From NCBI GenBank assembly GCA_029287355.1, contig JARFRH010000059.1, positions 1 to 34,402 of the forward strand: a DNA stretch of 34,402 bases, read 5' to 3'. The notes beneath the pieces are model-generated. The model searched no databases. It was not told the origin of the DNA and saw only the letters and a program-made list of their open reading frames with translations. The position numbers and the translations under genes were made by a program. Position 1 is the stretch's first letter. The number at the start of each line of letters is the position of its first letter. Source of the DNA: Maribacter sp. Lineage in GTDB: Bacteria; Bacteroidota; Bacteroidia; Flavobacteriales; Flavobacteriaceae. Of this stretch, positions 16,567-26,132 are shown piece after piece.

Positions 16567-17211
16567 ATGAATAGACAAGAAAAACAGGTCATTTACAAAA
16601 CCACTAATACCTACGAAACGCTCAATGCATTGAGTGAAAAAACTAAAAACGTGTGGATTGTTCTGCATGGCATTGGGTATTTGAGCAAATACTTTATCAA
16701 ATATTTTGAAGAATTGGATCCCGAAGAAAACTATATCATTGCACCTCAAGCGCCTTCGAAATATTATTTAAAAAATGAATACAGGCATGTTGGTGCCAGT
16801 TGGTTGACCAAAGAAAATACCTTAACGGAAACCAAGAATGTAGTTGCCTATTTAAATGCAGTAAGAGAGGCCGAAAATCTTCCTGAACATTGTAGATTGT
16901 TAGTTTTTGGATTTTCTCAGGGAGTATCCATAGCCACCCGGTGGGTAGCTTCTCAAAAAGTAAAGTGTGATGATTTGATTTTATATGCAGGGGGTATTCC
17001 CAAGGACCTCACCTTCGAAAACTTCTCTTTTTTAGAAGAAATCAATACTCAAGTGACCCATCTTGTTGGGGATAGCGACGAATATATCAATGAAGAACTA
17101 TTGAAACAAGAATCGGAAAAGATCCAATTGCTTTTTCAAGGTCGGGCCAAGCATATCATTTTTAAGGGGGCTCACGAAATAAAAAAGGAACTAATACGTC
17201 AGCTCATTTAA
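16567..17211 (+). CDS. Alpha/beta hydrolase, phospholipase/carboxylesterase-like
   Basis: A 214-aa cytoplasmic serine hydrolase. The oxyanion region is VLHGIGYLS, the nucleophile elbow GFSQG puts Ser at 117, the acid is D169 or D171 (VGDSDEY) and the His is H203 (KGAHEI). The form matches the small acyl-protein thioesterase/carboxylesterase family (relatives of YpfH and lysophospholipase). The substrate is unknown. It heads a tight plus-strand cassette: the first GNAT gene starts 1 bp after its stop. Confidence 0.85.
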   Translation: MNRQEKQVIYKTTNTYETLNALSEKTKNVWIVLHGIGYLSKYFIKYFEELDPEENYIIAPQAPSKYYLKNEYRHVGASWLTKENTLTETKNVVAYLNAVREAENLPEHCRLLVFGFSQGVSIATRWVASQKVKCDDLILYAGGIPKDLTFENFSFLEEINTQVTHLVGDSDEYINEELLKQESEKIQLLFQGRAKHIIFKGAHEIKKELIRQLI

Positions 17212-17212
17212 T

Positions 17213-17791
17213 ATGAAGGACTTTCCAAAACTGGTCTCCGACCGACTGATACTTGACCAGATCAAACCCTCTGATATCCCTGAAATAGTCGCCTATGCCG
17301 GTAATATTAAAATAGTAGAAAATACCCGAACCATGCCCTACCCCTATTTGGAGGAGGATGCCATTGCATGGATGAACATGGCCAATGAAGGCTTCAAAGC
17401 AAAAAACAATTATATATTCGCTATTCGTTTTAAAGGTAGCCAAGCCTTTATGGGCGGTATCGGTTTGACTTTGGATGTAGCAAATAACAGGGCAGAATTG
17501 GGCTATTGGCTAGCCGAAGAATTCTGGAACAAAGGCTTTACTACCGAAGCAGTTCATACTATTTTGAAATTCGGATTCGAGCAACTAAAGCTCAATAAGG
17601 TAGTTGCGGTTTACCTGACAACCAACAAAGCATCGGGCAAGGTCATAATTAAAAATGCTATGGTAAAAGAAGCCATATTCAAAGATCATGATGTAAAAAG
17701 AGGAAGTACTGTGGCAAACAATACATATGTTTCCCTCATACAATACCGAATGCTCAAAAGTGAATATGAGGACTTAAAAAAAAGCAAATAA
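17213..17791 (+). CDS. GNAT N-acetyltransferase (RimJ/RimL-like)
   Basis: 192 aa. It opens with FPKLVSDRLILDQIKPSDIPEIV, the RimJ/RimL-type beginning, followed by MGGIGLTLDVANNRAELGYWL (motif region before the acetyl-CoA loop), FWNKGFTTEAVHTILKFGF (acetyl-CoA pyrophosphate loop Q/RxxGxG/A equivalent, here NKGFTTEA) and LNKVVAVYLTTNKASGKVI. It probably acetylates a protein N-terminus or a small amine. Its stop and the next start share one base (TAATG). Confidence 0.85.
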   Translation: MKDFPKLVSDRLILDQIKPSDIPEIVAYAGNIKIVENTRTMPYPYLEEDAIAWMNMANEGFKAKNNYIFAIRFKGSQAFMGGIGLTLDVANNRAELGYWLAEEFWNKGFTTEAVHTILKFGFEQLKLNKVVAVYLTTNKASGKVIIKNAMVKEAIFKDHDVKRGSTVANNTYVSLIQYRMLKSEYEDLKKSK

Positions 17792-18363
17792 TGCCAATCG
17801 ATTTGCCTTCAATATTAGAAAATGAATATGTGCTTCTCACTTCCTTGACACTGGAGAACTTTGAGCATTTGATACCTGTGGCTTCACAAGAAAAGTTGGT
17901 TCAATATTCCCCCTCAGCTATTCATTCACCCAATTCATTGCGCAATTATGTTACAATCGCCTTGGAGGAAAGAGAAAGGGGAATGGGCATGCCCTTCATC
18001 ATTTTCGATAAGGGTAAACAACTGTACGCCGGAAGTACGCGATACATGAATATCGGATGGAAAAACAAGGTCATGGAAATTGGTTCAACATGGATTGGTA
18101 GGGAATTTCAAGGGAGTGGACTCAACTTTCAAATGAAGCAGCTGATGATTAATCACGCCTTTGATATAATGGGTTTCGAAAAAATAGAATTCCGAATTGA
18201 TGAACGGAATATGCGTTCAAGAAAAGCTGTTGAAAAATTAGGTGGAGTACTCGAAGGCACCTTAAGAAAAAATGTGTACCTACTTGACGGATTTAAACGC
18301 AATACCTGTTGTTACGGTATATTGAAGGAGGAATGGAAAAAACAACAGGCTAATCTTTCTTAA
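17791..18363 (+). CDS. GNAT N-acetyltransferase
   Basis: 190 aa. N-terminal LENEYVLLTSLTLENFEHLIPVA, then GSTRYMNIGWKNKVMEIGSTWIG, the acetyl-CoA segment REFQGSGLNFQMKQLMINHAF and a RimJ-type end FRIDERNMRSRKAVEKLGGVLEG. It differs clearly from the preceding GNAT, so this is not a recent tandem duplication. The gene is coupled to the preceding one and overlaps the convergent secreted-protein gene by 14 bp. Confidence 0.87.
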   Translation: MPIDLPSILENEYVLLTSLTLENFEHLIPVASQEKLVQYSPSAIHSPNSLRNYVTIALEERERGMGMPFIIFDKGKQLYAGSTRYMNIGWKNKVMEIGSTWIGREFQGSGLNFQMKQLMINHAFDIMGFEKIEFRIDERNMRSRKAVEKLGGVLEGTLRKNVYLLDGFKRNTCCYGILKEEWKKQQANLS

Positions 18364-19273
18364 CTTCTTCGTCCATATCCTCGTAATAGCTGATTTTACG
18401 GGTCTTATATGTATTATCAGGAGTGATTATTTCTTTGACCCAGTTATCATTTGAGTCAAATTGATAAACGTAGGCCTTCTCTTTGATCGATTTACCTATA
18501 CCGGATTGTAATGTCAAGAGCATTCCCGATTCGTCATAATTGAACCTTTCTATTCTCTCCTTAGTAAATTGATTGCTTTTGCTATCATAGAAAAATTTGG
18601 TTCTCGATGTCAACTTGTTTCTGCCATCGAATACTTCTTCAACTGCGGCATTAGGTTCTCCATCCAAGTATTTTTTGGTCAAAACCGTTTTTGATATGAT
18701 ACTATCATTTTCTTTTTTTTCCGACGTTCGAATCGACTCTTTCAAAACTTCATGCAGTTTATAGGTTTTTGTCCATTCTCCATTCAACATTGTGTAAGAA
18801 ATCAATGTTTCGTCAATGCCCTCATTATTAGTTCGGACAATTCTGCGAATGGTATCATTGGTATAGAAATATTCATATTGGTCCAAGAACTCTTTTTCAT
18901 ATGAGATAATCTTCTCTGTGATTTTTAAGTTCGTTGTCGAATCAATGGTAAAGATATTAGCTATCGAGGATGCCGGATCAAAGGTATTATCGCGATAGTT
19001 CTCGAACCGTTTCTCCAAAAGTGTACCCCCCAAATATTTGTAATAGGTAATATCGTAGTCGTTATCGTTGTAACGCGTAACGGATTTTGAAAGCAGTCCA
19101 TCCTCGTTAAAGTCATATTCTTCCATCCCATACTTGGTGCTCACCAAACATGATTTCACCTTTCCTTTCAAATCAAAATCCTCGACCTTGAAAATCCTGA
19201 TTTCTTGGGATGCCAATCCCAATGGCATAAGAAAGAATGCAATATGAACTAAAACGAAGAAGTTTTTTACCAG
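18350..19273 (-). CDS. Secreted protein with YD-like repeats, probable CTG start
   Basis: The track starts at the ATG at 19228, but the frame stays open upstream to a TAA. The stretch LVKNFFVLVHIAFFLMPLGLASQ, beginning at a CTG (19273-19271), is an ideal Sec signal peptide, whereas the ATG would start inside its hydrophobic core. I therefore place the start at CTG. The mature part has repeated units such as EEYDFNEDGLLSKSVTRYND and ERFNYDESGMLLTLQSG, which resemble YD/RHS-like or MORN-like beta strands seen in many secreted Bacteroidota proteins. No catalytic motif was seen; the function is unknown. It is convergent with the GNAT cassette. Confidence 0.7.
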   Translation of the reverse strand: MVKNFFVLVHIAFFLMPLGLASQEIRIFKVEDFDLKGKVKSCLVSTKYGMEEYDFNEDGLLSKSVTRYNDNDYDITYYKYLGGTLLEKRFENYRDNTFDPASSIANIFTIDSTTNLKITEKIISYEKEFLDQYEYFYTNDTIRRIVRTNNEGIDETLISYTMLNGEWTKTYKLHEVLKESIRTSEKKENDSIISKTVLTKKYLDGEPNAAVEEVFDGRNKLTSRTKFFYDSKSNQFTKERIERFNYDESGMLLTLQSGIGKSIKEKAYVYQFDSNDNWVKEIITPDNTYKTRKISYYEDMDEEVKKD

Positions 19274-19382
19274 GCTGCAAAATTACTTGATATTCTCTCA
19301 ACAGAGAACAAAAGGGATGCCAAATCGGTGAATGGTCATTTTTCCACATTTATTTGGTTCCTGATAAATGAAATCGGTCTTG

Positions 19383-19390
19383 TATCTTTA
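19383..19390 (+). promoter_or_regulatory. Possible -7 box of the metallophosphoesterase gene
   Basis: TATCTTTA matches seven of eight positions of the Bacteroidota -7 consensus TAnnTTTG and lies 36 bp before the start codon. A -33 TTTG at good spacing is not clear, so this is tentative. Confidence 0.3.
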
Positions 19391-19426
19391 TCCAAATAAA
19401 AATGTGAGCTGCTTAAAAAACGACCC

Positions 19427-20332
19427 ATGATAAAACGAATATATTTACTCATTCTAGTTTGCATTTTAACCTGCTGCAACACCAAAAAAGACCATGAAGT
19501 TGAAGTTCAGGAATTTGAAATCGGTATTGTTGCCGACTGCCAGTACTGTAATTGCGAAACCGAAAACAACCGCTTTTATCAAAAATCTCCAGAACGTTTG
19601 CGAAAAGCGGTTAAAGAGCTCAACAAGCATGCTTTGGATTATGCCATTCATTTAGGGGATTTTATAGATAGGGATTTTCAAAGTTTTGATACCGTCGCAC
19701 CAATATGGAACAGTCTGAAATCAGATCGGTACCATGTATTGGGAAATCATGATTTTAGCGTGGAAGATTCATTAAAACCAATGATTTTTGAAAAAATGAA
19801 TATTGAAGATCGGTACTATAGCATACTAATAAACAAGTGGCGTTTTATAGTTTTAGACGGGAACGATCTTAGCCTACATGGCGCCCTAACCGATTGTAAA
19901 AAGTGGCAAACCGATTCACTTTTCAGGCTTTTGTCCGATAAAAATAGACCCAATCTAGAAATTTGGAATGGCGGATTAAGTACCGAGCAATTGAAATGGG
20001 TAGAGAATGAATTACAGTTAGCGACTGAAAATAAGGAGCGCGTTGGCTTCTATTGCCATTTTCCTTCACTCGGAGAAGAACAAACACATAATTTATGGAA
20101 TTACGAACAACTACTTTCTCTAATAGACCAATATCCTTGCGTGAAGTTTTATTTCAACGGACATAATCATGACGGAAGTTATGTTCAAAAAAATGGAGTG
20201 CATTACCTAAATTTCAAAGGCATGTTAGATACGAAAGACTCTTCTTCATTCGCCACGGTTACTTTTCGCAAAGATTCCCTCTTCGTAAACGGTTATGGGC
20301 GCGAACCATCAAGAAGTCTAAAAATCAGATAG
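19427..20332 (+). CDS. Lipoprotein metallophosphoesterase, ADP-ribose/CDP-alcohol diphosphatase-like
   Basis: The N-terminus MIKRIYLLILVCILTCCN is a lipoprotein signal (lipobox Cys about 16). The calcineurin-like metal motifs are IVADCQY (D37, Q39), HLGDFIDRD (D78), LGNHDF (N107, H108), YCHFPS and FNGHNHDGS. The DCQY in place of DxH, the line WRFIVLDGNDLS and the NGGLSTEQLKWVE segment recall the Mn-dependent ADP-ribose/CDP-alcohol diphosphatase branch known from vertebrates and plants. That subfamily call is from memory of the motif pattern. It would be anchored facing the periplasm. The gene is followed by a two-way terminator shared with dnaK. Confidence 0.82.
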   Translation: MIKRIYLLILVCILTCCNTKKDHEVEVQEFEIGIVADCQYCNCETENNRFYQKSPERLRKAVKELNKHALDYAIHLGDFIDRDFQSFDTVAPIWNSLKSDRYHVLGNHDFSVEDSLKPMIFEKMNIEDRYYSILINKWRFIVLDGNDLSLHGALTDCKKWQTDSLFRLLSDKNRPNLEIWNGGLSTEQLKWVENELQLATENKERVGFYCHFPSLGEEQTHNLWNYEQLLSLIDQYPCVKFYFNGHNHDGSYVQKNGVHYLNFKGMLDTKDSSSFATVTFRKDSLFVNGYGREPSRSLKIR

Positions 20333-20351
20333 GGTATCGTTCCAAAATAAA

Positions 20352-20380
20352 AAAAGCACCATTGTAACAATGGTGCTTTT
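20352..20380. terminator. Bidirectional intrinsic terminator between metallophosphoesterase and dnaK
   Basis: A perfect 13-bp stem AAAAGCACCATTG (20352-20364) / CAATGGTGCTTTT (20368-20380) with loop TAA. The A and T runs on the two flanks let it work for both converging genes. Confidence 0.9.
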
Positions 20381-20402
20381 CGCATTTCTATGTTTTAAGA
20401 AA

Positions 20403-22307
20403 TTATTTTACTTCCTCAAAATCAACATCCTCTACATTATCCCCTTCGGCTCCTGCATCTGTGGTTGCTTCCCCTTCAGCAGCTTCTCCGTTTTGCTGTG
20501 CGTCCGCCTGTGCTTTGTACATTTCTTCAGAGGCAACTTTCCAGGCTTCATTGATTTTATCCAAAGCCGGGCCAACAACAGCCACATCCTTAGTTTCATG
20601 TGCCTTCTTCAACTCTTCCAAAGCTTCTTCAATAGGCTTTTTCTTGTCATCGGAAAGTTTCTCGCCAAACTCTTTCAACTGCTTTTCCGTTTGGAAAATC
20701 ATACTATCGGCCTCATTCAACTTATCCGCTGTTTCCCTTGCAGCCTTGTCGGCTTCGGCATTTGCCTCAGCATCTGCTTTCATCTTCTGAATTTCCTCTT
20801 CGGTCAACCCTGATGATGCTTCAATACGAATGTCTTGCGTTTTGTTGGTCGCTTTGTCCGTAGCAGAAACTTTGATAATTCCGTTCGCATCGATATCGAA
20901 AGTCACTTCGATTTGAGGTGTTCCCCTTTGCGCTGGCGGAATTCCATCTAAATGAAAACGTCCGATAGTCTTATTATCCGCAGCCATTTGGCGTTCCCCT
21001 TGCAGTACATGAATTTCAACCGATGGTTGATTATCGGCAGCTGTCGAGAAGACTTGTGATTTCTTTGTAGGAATGGTTGTATTTGCATCGATCAGTTTGG
21101 TAAAAACACTACCCATTGTTTCGATACCTAAAGACAATGGAGTTACATCCAACAACAATACGTCCTTAACATCTCCCGTTAAAACTCCACCTTGAATAGC
21201 AGCACCTATAGCTACTACCTCATCAGGGTTCACTCCCTTTGAAGGTGCTTTTCCGAAGAACTTCTCTACAGCAGCCACAACTGCAGGAATACGTGTAGAA
21301 CCGCCCACTAAGATAATCTCATCGATATCACTCTTAGACAAGCCGGCAGCTTTCATTGCCGTTTGGCAAGGATCGATTGTTCTTTTTACCAAATCTTCTA
21401 TCAATTGTTCGAATTTCGCTCTTGACAAGCTACGCACCAAATGCTTTGGTCCTGTTGCAGTGGCAGTCACGTAAGGTAAATTGATTTCTGTTTGAGCAGA
21501 AGAAGACAATTCGATTTTCGCTTTTTCAGCGGCTTCACGTAAACGTTGCAATGCCATTGCGTCATCACGAAGATCTATACTTTCCTCTTTTTTAAATTCA
21601 TCAGCCAACCAATCAATAATCTTTTGATCTACGTCATCACCACCTAAGTGCGTGTCACCATCCGTTGCCAATACTTCAAAAACACCATCCCCCAACTCTA
21701 AGATGGATACATCATGCGTACCTCCACCAAAGTCAAAAACAACGATTTTTTGATCGGTATCCTTTTTGTCCATTCCATAAGCCAAAGAGGCAGCAGTAGG
21801 CTCGTTGATGATACGCTCCACAGTCAAACCGGCAATTTCACCAGCTTCTTTCGTTGCTTGACGCTGTGCATCGTTAAAGTATGCAGGTACAGTAATAACA
21901 GCTCTTGTGACATCTTGACCTAAATAGTCTTCAGCTGTTTTTTTCATTTTTTGAAGAATCATCGCCGACAATTCTTGTGGGGTGTACAAACGCCCGTCGA
22001 TATCAACTCGGGGAGTGTTGTTATCACCCTTTACTACTTTATAAGGCACGCGCTCGGCTTCTTTTTTAGACTCCGAGAACTTATTGCCCATAAATCGTTT
22101 GATCGAATATATGGTGTTGTGTGGGTTGGTCACCGCCTGTCTTTTGGCAGGGTCTCCCACTTTAATCTCACCACCTTCAACAAATGCGATGACCGATGGT
22201 GTAGTTCGCTTTCCTTCTGCATTAGGGATTACCACTGGCTCATTCCCTTCCATTACAGAGACGCAGGAGTTGGTCGTACCCAAATCGATTCCTATAATTT
22301 TACTCAT
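20403..22307 (-). CDS. dnaK: Molecular chaperone DnaK (Hsp70)
   Basis: 634 aa, full length. The nucleotide-binding domain (1 to about 385) has [13 protein letters not shown], the [19 protein letters not shown] phosphate loop and [11 protein letters not shown]. The linker [14 protein letters not shown] is followed by the substrate-binding domain with a GERQMAADN region and the helical lid. The C-terminus ends in an acidic tail, [12 protein letters not shown], similar to the EEVD-type ends of bacterial DnaK. grpE and dnaJ are not beside it. The shared upstream region (191 bp) with the divergent oxidoreductase holds a palindrome described separately. Two ORFs on the opposite strand within it are shadows. 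Confidence 0.98.
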   Translation of the reverse strand: MSKIIGIDLGTTNSCVSVMEGNEPVVIPNAEGKRTTPSVIAFVEGGEIKVGDPAKRQAVTNPHNTIYSIKRFMGNKFSESKKEAERVPYKVVKGDNNTPRVDIDGRLYTPQELSAMILQKMKKTAEDYLGQDVTRAVITVPAYFNDAQRQATKEAGEIAGLTVERIINEPTAASLAYGMDKKDTDQKIVVFDFGGGTHDVSILELGDGVFEVLATDGDTHLGGDDVDQKIIDWLADEFKKEESIDLRDDAMALQRLREAAEKAKIELSSSAQTEINLPYVTATATGPKHLVRSLSRAKFEQLIEDLVKRTIDPCQTAMKAAGLSKSDIDEIILVGGSTRIPAVVAAVEKFFGKAPSKGVNPDEVVAIGAAIQGGVLTGDVKDVLLLDVTPLSLGIETMGSVFTKLIDANTTIPTKKSQVFSTAADNQPSVEIHVLQGERQMAADNKTIGRFHLDGIPPAQRGTPQIEVTFDIDANGIIKVSATDKATNKTQDIRIEASSGLTEEEIQKMKADAEANAEADKAARETADKLNEADSMIFQTEKQLKEFGEKLSDDKKKPIEEALEELKKAHETKDVAVVGPALDKINEAWKVASEEMYKAQADAQQNGEAAEGEATTDAGAEGDNVEDVDFEEVK

Positions 22308-22360
22308 TACTATATGTTTTAAAATATTAGTGCTTAATTTTTTACTCGACCTCTAAATGA

Positions 22361-22403
22361 CAAACAATATGCCACGAATGGAAAACTGACAGGTTGTCAT
22401 TTT
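22361..22403 (-). promoter_or_regulatory. Candidate dnaK promoter with TGACA-N3-TGTCA operator
   Basis: On the plus strand TGACA (22387-22391), GGT, TGTCA (22395-22399) is flanked by AAA and TTT arms. On the minus strand, TATTGTTTG (22361-22369), close to the TAnnTTTG -7 consensus, lies about 17 bp downstream. The palindrome would therefore cover the -33 zone of the dnaK promoter. No CIRCE element was seen. Operator function is inferred. Confidence 0.4.
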
Positions 22404-22498
22404 CTGATTTCACTAGCTACTCTTACCAAGTTAGTAGGAAAGTCCGTTTATTTTTATAATTTACATTAGTTAAATCGACTTTATAACGCATATCACAT

Positions 22499-23659
22499 AT
22501 GAAATCCAACAGACGTAATTTTTTGACCAAGGGGCTTTCTTCAGCCGCGGGAATGGCAGCTGCAACCATGTTCCCTTTAGAACTATTTGGTAATGATATC
22601 TCCAGACCCGATGTAACTGTTTTACCTAAGGAGAAGTGTTCAAAACCAGAGCACCGCATTCGGTTTTCGGTAATAGGGATCAATCACGGACATATCTACG
22701 GCATGGTCAACTCCTTGATCGAAGGAGGCGGAACGCTAGTGGCCGTATATGCTAAAGAGCCAGACTTATTGCAACAGTTTACCAAACGATACCCCGATGT
22801 AAAAGTTGCCCAAAGCGACAATGAGATTATTGACGATCCCAGCATACAATTAGTAGCGAGTGCAGCTATTCCGGTTGAAAGAGCGCCTATAGGCATTCGT
22901 GTCATGAAAGCGGGAAAAGACTATATGGCCGATAAGCCTGGTATTGTCACTTTTGAACAATACCATGAAGTGAAAAAAGTGCAAAAGGAAACCAAGCGCA
23001 TTTATTCGATTACCTACAGCGAACGATTGGCCAATCCAGCATCGGTAAAGGCAGGAGAATTGGTCAAAGCAGGTGCGATTGGCAAGGTTGTGCAACTAAT
23101 CGGTCTAGGCCCCCATCGCATGCGGCCAGATAGCCGACCGAATTGGTTTTTCGAACCCGAAAAGGCCGGGGGTATTTTGTGTGATATCGGTTCGCACCAA
23201 TGTGATCAGTTTTTATTTTACACAGACTCCAAAGAAGCGGAAGTCAGTTTTGCACAAACGGCTAATTTCAATATCCCAGAGTATCCTAACTATCGAGATT
23301 TTGGCGACATGAGCGTGCGCAGTAAGCATGCAACAGGTTATATTCGCATTGATTGGTTCACACCGGAGGGACTAGGCACCTGGGGCGATGGTCGAACGTT
23401 CATTTTGGGCACCGAAGGGTATATCGAAATGCGTAAATACGTAGATATTAGCGGACGTCAAGGCGGCAATCATTTGTTTTTGGTGAATCAGGAAGAAACC
23501 AAATATTACGATTGCAAAAATGTGCACATGCCCTATGGCAGACAACTCGTAAGTGATGTGGTCAATAGAACCGAAACGGCTATGACCCAAGACCACTGTT
23601 TTTTAGCTACGGAATTGGCCTTAGCTGGACAAAAGATGGCTTTTCAACTAAATTCTTGA
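22499..23659 (+). CDS. Tat-exported Gfo/Idh/MocA-family oxidoreductase
   Basis: 386 aa. The N-terminus SNRRNFLTKGLSSAAGMAAATMF is a twin-arginine signal (R5, R6), so the folded protein with its cofactor would be moved to the periplasm. The Rossmann part begins RIRFSVIGINHGHIYGMV; the usual catalytic-loop EKP appears as ADKPG. The C-terminal half has the family beta-sheet (FEPEKAGGILCDIGSHQCDQFLFY, HATGYIRIDWFTPEG). Secreted members in Bacteroidota often act on sugars or cyclitols, but the substrate cannot be read here. It diverges from dnaK; sdaA follows 93 bp later. Confidence 0.88.
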   Translation: MKSNRRNFLTKGLSSAAGMAAATMFPLELFGNDISRPDVTVLPKEKCSKPEHRIRFSVIGINHGHIYGMVNSLIEGGGTLVAVYAKEPDLLQQFTKRYPDVKVAQSDNEIIDDPSIQLVASAAIPVERAPIGIRVMKAGKDYMADKPGIVTFEQYHEVKKVQKETKRIYSITYSERLANPASVKAGELVKAGAIGKVVQLIGLGPHRMRPDSRPNWFFEPEKAGGILCDIGSHQCDQFLFYTDSKEAEVSFAQTANFNIPEYPNYRDFGDMSVRSKHATGYIRIDWFTPEGLGTWGDGRTFILGTEGYIEMRKYVDISGRQGGNHLFLVNQEETKYYDCKNVHMPYGRQLVSDVVNRTETAMTQDHCFLATELALAGQKMAFQLNS

Positions 23660-23752
23660 ATAGAAAACTGAAGGAGGCTATGGCCAAATCCCCTTCGATA
23701 TAGATCCAAGAATACCGTTACCTTTACCCTGCAATTCTAACAAATCAACTGA

Positions 23753-25180
23753 ATGGAGTGTATCAGTATCTTCGATATGCTGAAAATCGGAATCGGCCCA
23801 TCAAGTTCTCATACCCTAGGGCCATGGCGGGCAGCCGAGCGCTGGATAGCAGAATTAAAAGCTGCAGGGCATTTTGAAACCGTGCAAAAAATTCAAGTCC
23901 ATACTTATGGCTCTTTGTCCTTGACCGGAAAAGGTCATGCTACTGATTATGCCCTTATGCTTGGCCTTTCAGGTGCTGACCCTGTAGAAATTCCAGTGGA
24001 TGACATTCATAAGATAGTAGCCGAAATTCAGAAAAACAATATACTGTACTTTGGTGCAGAGCGAGTGCTCCCTTTTGATGCTAAAGAAGATATCCTGTTC
24101 GATAGAAAATTTTTGCCCTTTCATGCCAACGGGCTCAAATTCGTAGCGACTTTTGAAAATGGCACTAAGAAATCGAGGAAATATTATTCTATTGGTGGCG
24201 GTTTTGTTGTCGTGGAAGAACGCAAAAACGCTAAAAAGAAAATTGCAATCTTCAATTCCTTCCCCTACCCCATTCAAAAAGGCGTGGAACTACTGGCCTA
24301 TTGCGAACAAGAGCGAAAGGCCATTTCTGAAATCGTTCTTGAAAATGAGCGGTCTTTGCGCAGCGATGTGGAAATTGATACTCAACTCAATAAGGTATGG
24401 ACTACCATGCTCGAATGCATGTACATTGGCTGTCATACCGAGGGGCTACTCCCTGGTGGACTTAACGTACGTCGTCGTGCATTTGAAATGCATAAAAAGC
24501 TGATGACAGCGGCGGGTAGCTATGATTCCCCAGAAAGCTGGCTGCAAACAATTCGAAAAACGGAAGTGAAATTCCGACAGATTTTAAAATGGGTGAGTTG
24601 TTTTGCTTTATCGGTCAATGAGGTGAATGCTTCTTTGGGAAGAGTGGTAACTGCCCCTACCAATGGAAGTGCTGGTGTGATTCCTGCCGTGTTGATGTAT
24701 TATCTGGTTATTGAAAACCACGATTCGAATGATGAGCATATCAAAAAATTTCTACTTGTTGCGGGTGAAATAGGAAGCATTTTCAAAAAAGGGGCGACTA
24801 TTTCTGCAGCTATGGGTGGATGTCAAGCCGAAATCGGGGTCTCCTCTGCCATGGCTGCAGGAGCACTTACCGAATTATTAGGCGGTACTCCCGAGCAAGT
24901 TTTAATGGCCGCGGAAATCGCAATGGAGCATCATCTAGGTCTTACATGTGACCCTATTGGAGGATTGGTACAGATTCCTTGTATCGAACGCAACTCCATG
25001 GGCGCCATTAAGGCAATCAACGCAGCGGAGTTGGCCTTGGATTCAAACCCTGAAGATGCAAAAGTGCCCTTGGACAAAGTGGTTCAGACCATGTGGGAAA
25101 CGGCAAAAGATATGAATTCGAAATATAAAGAAACTTCTGAAGGCGGACTCGCTGTAGGGGTGTTTATGAGCGATTGTTGA
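23753..25180 (+). CDS. sdaA: L-serine ammonia-lyase, iron-sulfur type
   Basis: 475-aa single-chain enzyme that deaminates L-serine to pyruvate. The N-terminal beta domain has [20 protein letters not shown] and the catalytic alpha domain has [14 protein letters not shown]. The [4Fe-4S] ligands are C357 (GGCQAEIG), C399 (LTCDPIGG) and C410 ([11 protein letters not shown]). Length and order match the fused one-gene form rather than the split SdaAA/SdaAB. The cluster makes it oxygen sensitive, as is known for the family. It stands alone, 112 bp before panB. Confidence 0.95.
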   Translation: MECISIFDMLKIGIGPSSSHTLGPWRAAERWIAELKAAGHFETVQKIQVHTYGSLSLTGKGHATDYALMLGLSGADPVEIPVDDIHKIVAEIQKNNILYFGAERVLPFDAKEDILFDRKFLPFHANGLKFVATFENGTKKSRKYYSIGGGFVVVEERKNAKKKIAIFNSFPYPIQKGVELLAYCEQERKAISEIVLENERSLRSDVEIDTQLNKVWTTMLECMYIGCHTEGLLPGGLNVRRRAFEMHKKLMTAAGSYDSPESWLQTIRKTEVKFRQILKWVSCFALSVNEVNASLGRVVTAPTNGSAGVIPAVLMYYLVIENHDSNDEHIKKFLLVAGEIGSIFKKGATISAAMGGCQAEIGVSSAMAAGALTELLGGTPEQVLMAAEIAMEHHLGLTCDPIGGLVQIPCIERNSMGAIKAINAAELALDSNPEDAKVPLDKVVQTMWETAKDMNSKYKETSEGGLAVGVFMSDC

Positions 25181-25292
25181 CCTTAACCTTATAAAAAATG
25201 AGAGGATTGAAACGGCCAAAAATAAATCAAGGTGGTCTCCGAACACCAATCCAAGAAAACTCCTTATTTTTAGCGTACTAAAACAAAACCCG

Positions 25293-26111
25293 ATGTCAAC
25301 TGCCAAAAAAGAATACAAACGTGTAACGGTCAAATCTCTTGTAGACATGAAAAAAAATGGAGAGAAAATCTCCATGTTGACCGCCTACGATTACTCTATG
25401 GCGAAAATTGTGGATACTGCCAATGTTGATGTGATCCTTGTAGGAGATTCGGCTAGTAATGTAATGGCCGGTCATGAAACCACCTTACCTATTACATTGG
25501 ATCAGATGATTTATCATGCATCATCTGTTGTACGTGCCGTTCAAAGAGCCCTTATCGTTGTCGATATTCCTTTCGGAAGTTATCAAAGTGATCCGAAAGA
25601 AGCCTTACGGTCCGCTATTCGAATTATGAAAGAAAGCGGAGCACATGCAGTCAAAGTAGAAGGTGGTGCTGAAATCAAGGAATCGGTCAAACGCATCTTG
25701 GCAGCAGGAATACCTGTCATGGGCCATTTGGGTTTAACACCACAATCAATCTATAAATTCGGAACCTATACCGTACGTGCCAAAGAAGAAGAAGAGGCGG
25801 AGAAATTGATGGAAGATGCCAAACTTTTAGAACGCCTAGGTTGTTTTGGTATTGTATTGGAGAAAATTCCCGCTGCATTGACCAAAGAGGTTTCTGAAAG
25901 TATTTCCATTCCCACTATTGGTATCGGAGGCGGCAAGCATGCAGACGGTCAAGTATTGGTCATTCATGACTTATTAGGCATGACACATGAGTTCAATCCT
26001 AGATTTCTAAGGCGCTACATGAACCTATATGAAGACATGGGAAACGCCATATCCCGGTATGTAACCGATGTAAAAGGCAGGGATTTTCCTAGTGACGACG
26101 AGCAGTACTAA
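25293..26111 (+). CDS. panB: 3-methyl-2-oxobutanoate hydroxymethyltransferase PanB
   Basis: A 272-aa TIM-barrel enzyme that makes ketopantoate for pantothenate and CoA. Signature segments are [36 protein letters not shown] (metal-binding Asp), [25 protein letters not shown] and PTIGIGGG. The start fits the family after a short basic extension. panC and panD are not in the window. Confidence 0.96.
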   Translation: MSTAKKEYKRVTVKSLVDMKKNGEKISMLTAYDYSMAKIVDTANVDVILVGDSASNVMAGHETTLPITLDQMIYHASSVVRAVQRALIVVDIPFGSYQSDPKEALRSAIRIMKESGAHAVKVEGGAEIKESVKRILAAGIPVMGHLGLTPQSIYKFGTYTVRAKEEEEAEKLMEDAKLLERLGCFGIVLEKIPAALTKEVSESISIPTIGIGGGKHADGQVLVIHDLLGMTHEFNPRFLRRYMNLYEDMGNAISRYVTDVKGRDFPSDDEQY

Positions 26112-26132
26112 AAACTAAATACCAAATTCCGA

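Noticed and set aside
20370-20813. 147-aa and 109-aa ORFs antisense to the dnaK 3' end
   Set aside because: They are complementary-frame shadows of the low-complexity, acidic dnaK tail; Phe/Cys/Ser-rich translations are typical of this.
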